Shown here one piece after another: positions 19,083 to 28,507 of a stretch of DNA of 64,000 bases. Position 1 is the first letter of the stretch, and each line of letters opens with the position of its first letter. The notes beneath the pieces are model-generated. The model was not told the DNA's origin and ran no database searches. It saw only the letters and a list, made by a program, of their open reading frames with translations. The translations under genes and the position numbers were made by a program. The stretch comes from UBA4582 sp964228885 (GTDB taxonomy: Bacteria; Pseudomonadota; Gammaproteobacteria; Pseudomonadales; Azotimanducaceae): contig CAXRCG010000048.1 of assembly GCA_964228885.1 (NCBI GenBank), forward strand, positions 12,781 through 76,780, written 5' to 3'.

Positions 19083-19619
19083 CTATGGCAATAAGCTTCT
19101 CACGTCTATGGGTGTCGCCTCGTTTAAGGATTCACCTTTGTCTTTATCTTTAATCGCTTTACCAGCTACGTGGTAGAAGCTGTAGCCAGGATATTTCCCC
19201 TGGCCACTAATGAGTAAATGTTCTTTCTCATAGACCATGTTTTGTCGGTCGTATTCACACATCTCAAAGTCGGGTGTGAGTTGAATAGCGTAGGTGGGAC
19301 AAGCTTCCTCGCACAGCCCACACATAATGCAGCGGGAGAAGTTGATGCGAAAAAAGTCTGCGTACCAACGACCATGCTCGTCTTCGGTTTTTTGTAACGC
19401 AATACAATCAACCGGACATGCCACTGCACACAAATTGCAAGCAACACATCGCTCTTCACCTCCTGGATCGCGCGTCAACACTATTCGACCTCGATACCTT
19501 GGCGCGAGATATGGCATTTCCTCTGGGTACTCGATCGTGTCGGTTGGTGTAAAGGTGTGTAGCAATACCCGGTACAGGGTGACCAACTGGCTCCAGATCG
19601 CTTTCAGAATCATGCCCAT
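19083..19619 (-). CDS. nuoI: NADH-quinone oxidoreductase subunit I (two 4Fe-4S clusters)
   Basis: 178 residues, close to E. coli NuoI. It carries iron-sulphur clusters N6a and N6b that pass electrons towards NuoB. Both CxxCxxCxxxCP motifs are complete: Cys58/61/64/68 and Cys97/100/103/107. The C-terminus KDKGESLNEATPIDVRSLLP is very similar to the enterobacterial protein. The start overlaps the 3' end of nuoH by 10 bases; an ATG at 19613 is also possible. Confidence 0.97.
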   Translation of the reverse strand: MGMILKAIWSQLVTLYRVLLHTFTPTDTIEYPEEMPYLAPRYRGRIVLTRDPGGEERCVACNLCAVACPVDCIALQKTEDEHGRWYADFFRINFSRCIMCGLCEEACPTYAIQLTPDFEMCEYDRQNMVYEKEHLLISGQGKYPGYSFYHVAGKAIKDKDKGESLNEATPIDVRSLLP

Positions 19620-20563
19620 AACAGAATTGCTCCCGTTGCAAGAAGGTTAATGAGCGTCAGCGGCAGCAGGTATTTCCACCCAAATGACATCAGTTGATCG
19701 TAACGAGGTCTGGGGATAGCTGCCCGCAATAAGATAAAAAAGCAGATAAATGCAAAGGATTTCAGGAAGAACCAGAATATAGGTGGTAAGAAGTCAGGCC
19801 CTAACCAACCACCAAAGAAGATTGTCGCGATCATCGAGGAGATAAGAATCACACCCAAATATTCACCGACCATAAACATGCCGAACTTCATACCTGAATA
19901 TTCAGTATGAAAACCCGCGACCAACTCGTGTTCAGCCTCAGGCAGATCGAAAGGTAACCTGTGGCTTTCAGCTATACCCGCGATCAGGAAGATCAAAAAA
20001 CCAATAAACTGTGGTATGAAAAACCAGCTGTTATCAGCCTGCCATAAGACAATGTCAACTAAACTAAAAGTTCCGGCCTGCATCACGACACCCATCAGTG
20101 ACAACCCCATGAAGACCTCATAGCTGACCATCTGTGCAGCAGACCGCAAGCCGCCGAGCAATGCGTATTTGTTGTTTGATGCAAGACCGCCGAGTAACAC
20201 GCTATAAACGGCAAGTGAGGTCATGCCTAGAAAAAATAACAAGCCAATATTCAGATCCGCAACATAAAGGTCTGGCGCATAGGGAACTACGGCAAATCCG
20301 AGCAGCATCGCCATGACAATCGCGGTAGGTGCGAAAACGAACACAAAACGGTCCGCAAATGGCGGTACCCAGTCCTCCTTGGCGAATAGCTTAATGATGT
20401 CAGCAACTGCCAAGCCCGCGCCCAATAACCCAACCCGGTTTGGTCCCAACCTGTCTTGCCATATCCCCAAAAGTCTTCGCTCAAACCACACCAGCAGAGC
20501 CGCGCCCGCGAATGAACCAAACAAGGTGCCAAAGATCACTAGATATATGACGAGTTCTGCCAT
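19610..20563 (-). CDS. nuoH: NADH-quinone oxidoreductase subunit H
   Basis: 317 residues from the ATG at 20563, which shares one base with the nuoG stop (TAATG). The frame is open further upstream into nuoG but that part is not NuoH-like. Eight transmembrane helices. It forms the quinone-binding cavity with NuoB and NuoD; conserved stretches include FERRLLGIWQDRLGPNRVG and the acidic loop AESHRLPFDLPEAEHELVAGFHTEYSGMKF. Intact. Confidence 0.97.
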   Translation of the reverse strand: MAELVIYLVIFGTLFGSFAGAALLVWFERRLLGIWQDRLGPNRVGLLGAGLAVADIIKLFAKEDWVPPFADRFVFVFAPTAIVMAMLLGFAVVPYAPDLYVADLNIGLLFFLGMTSLAVYSVLLGGLASNNKYALLGGLRSAAQMVSYEVFMGLSLMGVVMQAGTFSLVDIVLWQADNSWFFIPQFIGFLIFLIAGIAESHRLPFDLPEAEHELVAGFHTEYSGMKFGMFMVGEYLGVILISSMIATIFFGGWLGPDFLPPIFWFFLKSFAFICFFILLRAAIPRPRYDQLMSFGWKYLLPLTLINLLATGAILLWA

Positions 20564-23229
20564 TAGCGCGCTCCATCCGTCGTGATAAGACTCGCTTTCA
20601 CGACTTCGCTTGGCGCCGTCCAATCTTCTATCGCCGTAAAATCGGAAGATGCTACACCGGCTAGTCCTATGGTAGCGGGAATCGCCGGATATATCAGACA
20701 CCCCTCGGCGATATCGTCATCCACCAGCACCATCATTACTACATCTCGACATTTCGCGCCGCCCCTATGAGTCAGCGCCAGAGATGAAGCGGTGGTGCTA
20801 TTCACCCGCACGTAGGGTTCGGGTATCAAACTGGCTATTTCCTCTGCCTCATTACTACTTGGGTCAGAGCCGAAAATGTGCTGTTGGAGAATGACAATTT
20901 GTCCCGGGTTAAATTCGCTTTCTGCTGATATGTCATAGGGTGTTAAACGACGTGTTTGCTCAAACAATGGACGCTTGTCGACAGCGGACCTGTCTGGACC
21001 ACCCACCTCATCTTGAAATTTGTGGATTGACTGGTTTGAATTCCATCCTGGAGACCATGAGTAGGTCCGCAGCGCTGCAGGCGCCTGCTGCTGATTTCCC
21101 TCCAGGGTGAATGCGAGCGCCGATTCCTGATCTTCGGGTTGTCTTTTCTCTCGAACAGAAATGTCGGCGGACATGGCTGTCCGCCCACTGGACCTGTGTG
21201 TCATCCTAGCGACCTTACTCCCAGCGATACGAAATTGCTCGTTAGGCGCGGCTGACGTAATAGATTGTAATGCTTCATGTCTTGCTGCCAACTCTGACCG
21301 GAGTGTTGACGCTTGTTTTGCTTGACCAGCAAGCCGTGTCAAAAGTTGGTAGCTGGGTGCGATATCTCCCTTTGGTTTAAAAACGACCATGGAACGTTGG
21401 GACCGCCCCTCACTATTGATGAAGGTACCTTCAGCTTCCGCAAAAGATCCCGCTGGCAAGACAACATCAGCCTGTGAGGCCGTACTGTCGTCAAGGGGTG
21501 TAAGCACCACCAGATGATCGATCGATTCAAGCGCTGCATCCGCAAAGCGGCTGTAGATGTCGTTCTCAAGTACAATTGCCGTATTGGGTTTGGCAGCGAG
21601 CAGCGTTTCACAACTGCGATCACCCCCCAGTAAACTCGCTCCCAGACTGTTGCTCTCGTGGGCGCACAGAAAAATGCCTGTTTCCGGATTATGTTGAGCA
21701 ACGGCGATAGCAAGGTTGGTGGCTGCTTTCAAGATATTTGGACTGTTGAGGCTCGTCCCGGAAACTATCAACGGCTTTTTGGCTTCGATCAGGGTTTGGG
21801 CTATCTCACGAGCAGAAGATGGTGTTGCATCGTCCACTGCGTTGGTGATTTCGATAACTTTGTTGATGATTTCATGAGGCGCGAGTCGAATCGAGTGTGT
21901 CGCAACGTCATCTAACCGGTCAGCCATCGGCGTTAAGAGGGTCAGTGGGCTTTTTTCTGCCTGGGCGAGCTCCCTAACGGCCGCATCATGCCACAGTGCA
22001 ATGCCCGAGCTTTCAGCCAGTTCACCTGCCCGCTGACGTATCGACTGACGAATGGAAAGTGCGAGCCGTGGCGCGTGGTTTGTAATGTCTTCGCCGACAA
22101 TGATGATCGCATCGTAATCTTCCACCTCAGCCATCGCCGGTGTGGCTATGTCGCTGGCGAGCACATCAAGGATAACTTGATGCATCTCGCACTCATTATC
22201 TGTCATGCCGTTACAGTAGTTTTCTTCTCCGACTAACTGAATCAAGGCTTCGTTCGCCTCAAGGCTAGCGCGGGGAGAGCCTATCCCTATCAATCCGTCG
22301 CTGCTGCTGATCAAATCACTGACCGCTGCCAGTGCTGTTTCAAGGTCAACAGGATCATAGCGTCCATCGGTATTACGAATCCCAGCCTGGGGTATGCGAT
22401 TTGCAGAATTCACATGCCCTGCACCAAAACGTCCGCGATCGCAGAGGAAATAGCCATTGACCTCATGGTTATACCTGTTGTGAACCCGGCGGACTTCGCC
22501 ATAACGTTCGGAGGTATAAGTGTTGCATCCAAGCGAACAGCTCTGGCAAACAGTGGGTGCTGTTTGCAGGTCCCATTTTCGCGTGTAGTGCTTTGAAAAT
22601 GTCTTATCGGTAAATACGCCAGTCGGGCAGACCTCAATGAGATTGCCCGCAAATTCGTTTTCCAGCACACCGGATTCGGCACGACCGAAAAACACACGGT
22701 CACGTGAACCGAAAGCACTTAGGTCATCACCACCAGCGTAATCCTTGTAGTAACGCACACAACGATAGCAGGTGATGCAACGATTCATTTCATGGCCAAT
22801 AAAAGGGCCGAGATACTGGTTGCGATAAGTTGTTTTCAAACCCTGGTACTGTCGGTCACGGTGACCAACCATCACCGTCATATCTTGCAAGTGACACTCG
22901 CCGCCTTCTTCACAAACGGGACAATCATGAGGGTGGTTTAGCATCAGGTTTTCAACCACCGATTCGCGAAAACTTTCTGCGTTATCTGCGCTGACTGAAA
23001 ATCTTGCACCTTCCGATACGGGCGTCATACACGACATCACTATTCTGCCACGCGTATCATCCTCGTTAGCGTAACCCAAGACGGCACACTGTCGGCATGC
23101 ACCAATACTGCCCATAGCCGGATGCCAACAGAAATAGGGCACATTGATACCTTCGTTCAACAAGACTTCTAAAAGGTTTGCGCCATCTTTCGCTTCGATA
23201 GTTTTCCCGTCGACAATGATAGTAGGCAT
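20563..23229 (-). CDS. nuoG: NADH-quinone oxidoreductase subunit G
   Basis: 888 residues, close to E. coli NuoG (908). Peripheral-arm subunit carrying several Fe-S clusters. The N-terminal ferredoxin-like [2Fe-2S] site has Cys34, 45, 48 and 67; the next cluster uses His101/Cys103/Cys106/Cys112; then CITCYRC (Cys151/154/157) and EVCPTGVF. The extra N7-type cluster is suggested by CQSCSLGCNT near residue 230. The remainder is the molybdopterin-oxidoreductase-like domain, inactive as an enzyme in complex I. It overlaps nuoF and nuoH by single bases. Confidence 0.96.
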   Translation of the reverse strand: MPTIIVDGKTIEAKDGANLLEVLLNEGINVPYFCWHPAMGSIGACRQCAVLGYANEDDTRGRIVMSCMTPVSEGARFSVSADNAESFRESVVENLMLNHPHDCPVCEEGGECHLQDMTVMVGHRDRQYQGLKTTYRNQYLGPFIGHEMNRCITCYRCVRYYKDYAGGDDLSAFGSRDRVFFGRAESGVLENEFAGNLIEVCPTGVFTDKTFSKHYTRKWDLQTAPTVCQSCSLGCNTYTSERYGEVRRVHNRYNHEVNGYFLCDRGRFGAGHVNSANRIPQAGIRNTDGRYDPVDLETALAAVSDLISSSDGLIGIGSPRASLEANEALIQLVGEENYCNGMTDNECEMHQVILDVLASDIATPAMAEVEDYDAIIIVGEDITNHAPRLALSIRQSIRQRAGELAESSGIALWHDAAVRELAQAEKSPLTLLTPMADRLDDVATHSIRLAPHEIINKVIEITNAVDDATPSSAREIAQTLIEAKKPLIVSGTSLNSPNILKAATNLAIAVAQHNPETGIFLCAHESNSLGASLLGGDRSCETLLAAKPNTAIVLENDIYSRFADAALESIDHLVVLTPLDDSTASQADVVLPAGSFAEAEGTFINSEGRSQRSMVVFKPKGDIAPSYQLLTRLAGQAKQASTLRSELAARHEALQSITSAAPNEQFRIAGSKVARMTHRSSGRTAMSADISVREKRQPEDQESALAFTLEGNQQQAPAALRTYSWSPGWNSNQSIHKFQDEVGGPDRSAVDKRPLFEQTRRLTPYDISAESEFNPGQIVILQQHIFGSDPSSNEAEEIASLIPEPYVRVNSTTASSLALTHRGGAKCRDVVMMVLVDDDIAEGCLIYPAIPATIGLAGVASSDFTAIEDWTAPSEVVKASLITTDGAR

Positions 23230-24536
23230 CAGCTCACCTCGCGCTTGGCAGACTGGGTCGTGGAATAGGGGCAGGATTTGCTATTGATATGATTGATAAA
23301 ATCTTCGCGAAAGTATTTCAAACCGCTCGCCAGTGGCTCCATCGCGCCAGGCGCGTGGGCACAGTGGGTATTGCCGATCGCGCCAATGAAAACTGCCTGC
23401 TTCTCAAGAATGTCTAGGTCCGAGCCTGAACCATTGCCAGCCTCTATCTTATCCAGCACCTGCTGAACCCAGGGTAAACCTTCACGACAAGGTGTGCAGA
23501 AACCGCAGGATTCCCTAGCGAAGAATTTTTCGAGATTAGCAATCATGCCAACAGGGCAAGCTCGATCATCGAGGATAATCATGGTGCCGGTTCCCATTCG
23601 ACTGCCCGCCTGCATGATCGTCTCGTATTCCATCGGAAGGTCTAGATGCTCAGCTACCAGGAAATCAGTTGAAGCGCCGCCGGGCAAGAAGCCCTTTAGT
23701 GCGTAGCCGTCTGCCATGCCTCCGGCACAGCCTTCCAGGATCTCGCGAATGGGTGTCCCCATTGGAAGTTCCCAACAGCCAGGATGCTTAACTCGGCCGC
23801 TGGCGCCGAACAATTTGGTGCCGCCATCGCTACCCCTACCCAGCTGACGGAACCACTCTGCACCATAAGTGATGATATGCGTGATATTACACAGGGTTTC
23901 GACGTTGTTAACGATCGTCGGTCTGCCCCAAAGACCACTGACCTGAGGAAAAGGTGGTTTAGCTCTCGGCGTTGCCCGCTTACCTTCCAAAGAATTCAAC
24001 AGCGCGGTTTCTTCACCGCAGATATATCTGCCTGCACTCACATGAACATGTAACTTGAACGAAAATTTGGACCCGGAAACTCGATCGCCAAGGTATCCAG
24101 CCTTTTCGGCTTGCGCTATCGCCTCATTGAGCCTAGAAATCGCGACGTGATATTCGCCCCTGATGAATATGTAACCAACATCTGCAGAAAGTGTGTATGC
24201 AGACAAGATCATGCCTTCGATCAGTTGATGAGGATCCAACTCCATGAGCAATCGATCCTTAAACGTACCGGGCTCCATCTCATCAGCGTTAGCGACAAGG
24301 TAGCGATGACCTTTGCCATCGGGCTTAGGTACAAAACTCCACTTCATGCCGGTCGGGAAACCTGCCCCTCCCCTACCACGAAGGTTTGAGTCTTTTATGA
24401 TGTCCAGCACGGCATTCGGGTCGAGCTTGCCAATCGTATCCCGGACAGCCAAGTAGCCACCACGTGCTTCGTACCGCTCTATACCGGTTGGACCCTCATG
24501 ATCCAGAATATTTTTTGTTAATGGCCGCTCGCTCAT
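23229..24536 (-). CDS. nuoF: NADH-quinone oxidoreductase subunit F (NADH/FMN binding)
   Basis: 435 residues. Oxidises NADH via FMN at the tip of the peripheral arm. Glycine-rich GRGGAGFPTG (residues 54-63) is the nucleotide/FMN motif, followed by ANADEMEPGTFKDR. Cluster N3 ligands are Cys344, Cys347, Cys350 and Cys392 (SCGFCTPCREG and GNTHCAHAPGA). Start and stop both overlap neighbouring genes by a few bases (ATGA with nuoE). Confidence 0.97.
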   Translation of the reverse strand: MSERPLTKNILDHEGPTGIERYEARGGYLAVRDTIGKLDPNAVLDIIKDSNLRGRGGAGFPTGMKWSFVPKPDGKGHRYLVANADEMEPGTFKDRLLMELDPHQLIEGMILSAYTLSADVGYIFIRGEYHVAISRLNEAIAQAEKAGYLGDRVSGSKFSFKLHVHVSAGRYICGEETALLNSLEGKRATPRAKPPFPQVSGLWGRPTIVNNVETLCNITHIITYGAEWFRQLGRGSDGGTKLFGASGRVKHPGCWELPMGTPIREILEGCAGGMADGYALKGFLPGGASTDFLVAEHLDLPMEYETIMQAGSRMGTGTMIILDDRACPVGMIANLEKFFARESCGFCTPCREGLPWVQQVLDKIEAGNGSGSDLDILEKQAVFIGAIGNTHCAHAPGAMEPLASGLKYFREDFINHINSKSCPYSTTQSAKREVS

Positions 24537-25024
24537 TTCAGATGTTCATCCAGATTATCCACGGTTAAGTCGTGGTGAAGTTCATCGCCAACCATCATGG
24601 CCGGCGCATGGTCACAGTCGCCAAGACATGTCACCGGTAATAACGTGTATTTGTTATCAGCGCTGGTTTGACCAAATTCAATTTTCAGTTTTTCACGTAG
24701 TTTTTTGCAGACCTTTTCGCCATCCATCAACCAGCAGCTGACGCTGTCGCAAAAAAGAATGACTTCCTCGCCCACTGGTTGTCGGTAAATGAGATTGTAA
24801 AAAGTCGCGATACCATCTAGCTCGTCAACTGACATGCCAAGCAGTTGAGCAATAGCCGCCAGACTGTTATCTGATATCCAGCCTCGATGCACTTGAACAA
24901 TCTTTAGCGCGTCAATAGCGGCTGATTGTCGATCCGGTAAATGCTGGATTTCACGTTCAATTTCTCCGATCTCAATCTCGGTCAGTGAATCCATCGGTGC
25001 GTCTGTAGCAAGATTTTGTGTCAT
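24533..25024 (-). CDS. nuoE: NADH-quinone oxidoreductase subunit E (2Fe-2S)
   Basis: 163 residues, thioredoxin-like fold carrying cluster N1a. Four ligands are visible: Cys92 and Cys97 (FCDSVSCWLMDG) and Cys133 and Cys137 (TCLGDCDHAP). It overlaps nuoCD and nuoF with ATGA junctions. Confidence 0.97.
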   Translation of the reverse strand: MTQNLATDAPMDSLTEIEIGEIEREIQHLPDRQSAAIDALKIVQVHRGWISDNSLAAIAQLLGMSVDELDGIATFYNLIYRQPVGEEVILFCDSVSCWLMDGEKVCKKLREKLKIEFGQTSADNKYTLLPVTCLGDCDHAPAMMVGDELHHDLTVDNLDEHLK

Positions 25025-26775
25025 CGGTCTACATCCGCCATGACAAAATCAATGCTTGCGATAATCGCTATTAAATCGGGAATGAGTAGCCCCCTGCTGA
25101 TGAGCGGTATTTGTTGTAGATGGGGGAATGAGGGCGTTCGAATGCGAGTGCGATAGGAATTAGTGCTTCCGTCACTCGTCAGGTAATACATATTGTTACC
25201 TTTTGTTGCTTCAATCGTAACGCTGCACTCTCCGACTGGAATCACCGGTCCCCAGCTGACGTTCAGAAAGTGATGAATGAGCGTTTCTATATCCATCATT
25301 GTTCGCTCTTTTGGCGGAGGCGTTGTTAACGGATGTTCAGCCTTGTAAGGGCCCGCGGGCATGTTGTCTAAGCACTGTTCGATGATTTTCAAACTTTCCC
25401 TGATTTCATCGACACGCACTCTGGCGCGATCAAAACAATCGCCTCCATGGTAGACCGGCACTTCAAAATCGAACTGATCATAACCCCCATAGGGTTTGTC
25501 ACGACGCCAGTCGAAATCGACGCCGGTCGCTCTGAGGCCAGGGCCAGTAATACCCCAGTCCATCGCCTCCTGTTGCGTGTAAATACCAATTCCCCGCGTG
25601 CGCTGCTGGAGAATGCTGTTGCTCATCGCCATTTTTTCATAATGATCAAGACGTTTAGGCATCCAGTCGATAAAATCGCGGACCATGGCGTCCCAGCCTT
25701 CGGGCAAGTCCTGAGCAACGCCACCGATTCGGAACCAGGCCGGGTGCATCCTGCCACCGGTAACTGCCTCGACTATTCGCAGCAGTTTTTCTCTGTCAGA
25801 GAACATGTAGAACACAGGTGAAAGCTGTCCGACGTCCTGAGCGAAAGTGCCATAGAAAACAAGATGGCTAGAAATTCTAAAGAATTCCGCCATCATGATT
25901 CTGATTACTTTTGCACGATCAGGCACTTCGATACCGGCTAACTGTTCTACCGCCATCACATAAGGGAGGTTGTTCATTACACCGCCGAGGTAATCAATTC
26001 GATCGGTATAAGGGATGTATGTATGCCACGATTGGCGCTCGGCCATTTTTTCTGCGCCGCGATGGTGGTAACCAATCTCGGGTACCGCATCAACAATAAT
26101 CTCACCGTCAAGTTGCAGCACTATGCGAAAAACGCCGTGGACCGAAGGATGGTTTGGGCCCAGATTTAAAAACATAAACTCTGTGTCTTTGTCCCTGCGT
26201 TTCAGCCCCCAGGCTTCCGGTTTAAACCGCAGTGCTTCCTGTTCCTTGTCTTGGCGCTCAGCGCTCATCGCAAAGGGCGCCATATCGGTTGCGCGAGCCG
26301 GATGATCTTTTCTAAGCGCGTGACCTTCCCAAGTTGGCGGCAGGAGAATACGAAAGAGCGCAGGGTGGCCGGTGAAGGTTATGCCAAACATGTCCCACGC
26401 TTCGCGTTCGTACCAGTTAGCGTTGGGAAAGATTGTATGAATGCTCGGTAGTGTTAAATCGGATTCCGAGAGCGCGACTTTAACGCGAAGTTCCTTGAGA
26501 TGTTTGATTGACAGAAAGTGATAGACAACCGTGTAGTCAGCTTCTGGTAGTCCGGAACGATAGACTCTAAGTCTCTCATCAACCCCGCACAGATCGAACA
26601 ACATGTCGAAGTCCTGCTTCAGGTGTTCGATAATTTCCAGCAGATGATTACGTGAGATCCAGAGTGTTTCAATCTTGTCAACGGTGTGTTGACTTACAAT
26701 CGAAGCACGGGGGAATTGTTCTCCGATTTTTTTTTCGAAGTTTCTAGGTACCACTTGTTCAGCAACTGCCGACAA
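25021..26775 (-). CDS. nuoCD: Fused NADH-quinone oxidoreductase subunits C and D
   Basis: 584 residues. The N-terminal ~175 residues are NuoC (30-kDa subunit; PNANWYEREAWDMFGITFTGHPALFRILLP). From about residue 200 it is NuoD (49-kDa subunit; LNLGPNHPSVHGVFRIVLQLDGE, HRGAEKMAE, and the C-terminal DPVMADVDR-type end ASIDFVMADVDR). The fused form is found in Gammaproteobacteria such as E. coli and Pseudomonas, and supports the taxonomic placement. NuoD contributes to the quinone site. The gap from nuoB is 35 bases, one of the few in the operon. Confidence 0.97.
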   Translation of the reverse strand: MSAVAEQVVPRNFEKKIGEQFPRASIVSQHTVDKIETLWISRNHLLEIIEHLKQDFDMLFDLCGVDERLRVYRSGLPEADYTVVYHFLSIKHLKELRVKVALSESDLTLPSIHTIFPNANWYEREAWDMFGITFTGHPALFRILLPPTWEGHALRKDHPARATDMAPFAMSAERQDKEQEALRFKPEAWGLKRRDKDTEFMFLNLGPNHPSVHGVFRIVLQLDGEIIVDAVPEIGYHHRGAEKMAERQSWHTYIPYTDRIDYLGGVMNNLPYVMAVEQLAGIEVPDRAKVIRIMMAEFFRISSHLVFYGTFAQDVGQLSPVFYMFSDREKLLRIVEAVTGGRMHPAWFRIGGVAQDLPEGWDAMVRDFIDWMPKRLDHYEKMAMSNSILQQRTRGIGIYTQQEAMDWGITGPGLRATGVDFDWRRDKPYGGYDQFDFEVPVYHGGDCFDRARVRVDEIRESLKIIEQCLDNMPAGPYKAEHPLTTPPPKERTMMDIETLIHHFLNVSWGPVIPVGECSVTIEATKGNNMYYLTSDGSTNSYRTRIRTPSFPHLQQIPLISRGLLIPDLIAIIASIDFVMADVDR

Positions 26776-26810
26776 CAGCTTTCCCCTTTAACGATTACGA
26801 CTACTACAAA

Positions 26811-27449
26811 TTAAACGCGGTTAGGCTCCTTCAAGTCAGTCGCCTTTCGACGAGACTCGGTCCTGAGGTCACGCTGGCTTATCTTCTCCGCTTTGATGAC
26901 GCGTTGATCATCAACAACCCAGCTCAAAGGACGTCTTTCTTTTCCTACCGCGTCTTGTAGCAACATCAACCCCTGTAGAAATGCATCGGGTCTGGGTGGA
27001 CACCCAGGTACGTAAACATCTACCGGTAAAAACGAGTCGACACCTTGCACCACAGAATAGATGTCGTACATACCGCCTGAATTGGCACAAGAACCCATAG
27101 AAATCACCCACTTGGGTTCCAATAATTGTTCATAGAGCCGCTGAACCACTGGGGCCATCTTTAGAAAGCAAGTGCCCGAGATCACAATCATGTCGGCTTG
27201 TCTCGGCGTAGCGCGAATAACTTCGGAACCGAAACGTGCAACATCAAACCTGCTGGTGAGTGACGTCGCCATTTCGACATAACAGCAGGAAAGTCCAAAA
27301 TTGAATGGCCAAATAGAATTCTTTCTACCCCAGGCAAGCATATCCTCGAGTGTCGTCATGACCAGGTTTTGTTTAAGGTGTTCATCCAAGGCACTGTCCA
27401 CGTCTACCAGTGGAATACTTTCCTCAGCTTTCGTCAGACTCCATTCCAT
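26811..27449 (-). CDS. nuoB: NADH-quinone oxidoreductase subunit B (cluster N2)
   Basis: 212 residues. Holds terminal cluster N2 that reduces quinone. The ligands are the tandem cysteines Cys55-Cys56 (FGLSCCYVEM), Cys121 (SMGSCANSGGMYD) and Cys150 (VPGCPPRPDA). Very similar to E. coli NuoB through GKERRPLSWVVDDQ, then a divergent basic tail. It lies 3 bases after nuoA. Confidence 0.97.
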   Translation of the reverse strand: MEWSLTKAEESIPLVDVDSALDEHLKQNLVMTTLEDMLAWGRKNSIWPFNFGLSCCYVEMATSLTSRFDVARFGSEVIRATPRQADMIVISGTCFLKMAPVVQRLYEQLLEPKWVISMGSCANSGGMYDIYSVVQGVDSFLPVDVYVPGCPPRPDAFLQGLMLLQDAVGKERRPLSWVVDDQRVIKAEKISQRDLRTESRRKATDLKEPNRV

Positions 27450-27452
27450 AAC

Positions 27453-27869
27453 CTATTCCTTTAGCCTCTGCAGTGAAGCGCCCGAGGGCAAACCTTTTCT
27501 GGATTTGACGCCCCAATCGAGCGCGCCTGATCGCCATTCATAGATCAATGCAGCTACCAAAATGATGATGAAGACTGAAATTGCGAGGAACCCAAAAACA
27601 CCGAGTTCATGGAATGCAATTGCCCAGGCAAAAATGAAGACAGTTTCCAGATCAAAAATCACGAAAAAGATCGCGATCAAATAGAATTCTACAGAGACGG
27701 GGATTTGTGCCGAACCGATATGAACAACGCCAGATTCGAATGGCTCGCCGGTCGCACCTTTCATGTCTGATCGCTGCCCTATAAGTGAGGACAGCACCAA
27801 AATCCCTGCGACAAGCGCCAGCACAGAAGAAAAATATAACACAAGGGGCCAGAGAGATGACTCTGTCAT
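27453..27869 (-). CDS. nuoA: NADH-quinone oxidoreductase subunit A
   Basis: 138 residues, three transmembrane helices. First gene of the operon, with a ribosome binding site AGAGGTG before the ATG. Characteristic segments are KGATGEPFESGVVHIGSAQIPVSVEFYLIAIFFVIFDLETVFIFAWA, whose loop (with a conserved Ser/Cys position) lines the quinone cavity in complex I. The promoter must lie in the 640-base gap upstream. Confidence 0.96.
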   Translation of the reverse strand: MTESSLWPLVLYFSSVLALVAGILVLSSLIGQRSDMKGATGEPFESGVVHIGSAQIPVSVEFYLIAIFFVIFDLETVFIFAWAIAFHELGVFGFLAISVFIIILVAALIYEWRSGALDWGVKSRKGLPSGASLQRLKE

Positions 27870-28507
27870 AGGTCACCTCTTGCTTCGAAATCGCATAGCA
27901 GGACAGCTAACGAGCTACGACGATTGATTACATCCGCTAGTTTGGCCATCTTCCTTTTCCTGATGAAGCACGGCCGACTACAGCTGAGAAATTCTCAATG
28001 TCGGTGTAAATAATCTACTCCACTAAATTGCGCTGTGCAAGTCCAGCGAGCATTTCGTCTCATCCGATGAATTTTATCGGGCTTATTTCGGGTTCAAGAC
28101 TCAAGCGCGACATTTTGTCGATAGTGCGCTACACCCCGCATGTGGACTGACTATGCGGACTATCGCAGCCATCACAAACCCAGACATCGTTCGATAAAAA
28201 ACCGTTCCCAGCGCAGCGGGATTACCAACTATCAAAACCGGTACAGTTATTCAATCCTAAAACCGGTTTGAATGAACAAGGTAAAATTGTCTTGCTCGAC
28301 CGCTTGGTTTCATTAGTATTCATTCAGGTCATCTGTAAGACATCAAACTTACACTACAACATTTGTTAGCGATCAAAGAAAACACCCGATGACGGTGTCT
28401 TAAACTTGAATAAGCACGCCGGCTCAGCAAACCTGACCCTGCTTCGGCATATCTGGTTTAGAATAATTATTTTCCGGGCTGTGTTTCCAATAGATTGAAA
28501 TCGAGCA
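27870..28507. other. Long intergenic region upstream of the nuo operon
   Basis: About 640 bases without a supportable gene on either strand. The nuo promoter must lie here, but no strong consensus could be fixed. The sequence AAAACCGGT occurs three times in variant form between 28197 and 28270. A weak minus-strand terminator for the next gene is listed separately. Confidence 0.4.
28370..28398 (-). terminator. Possible terminator of the PhyH-like gene
   Basis: On the minus strand ACACC (28398-28394) and GGTGT (28386-28382) form a 5-bp stem with a 7-base loop, followed by TTTTCTTTG. It lies about 110 bases after the stop codon of the phytanoyl-CoA-dioxygenase-like gene. The stem is short, so the call is tentative. 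Confidence 0.35.
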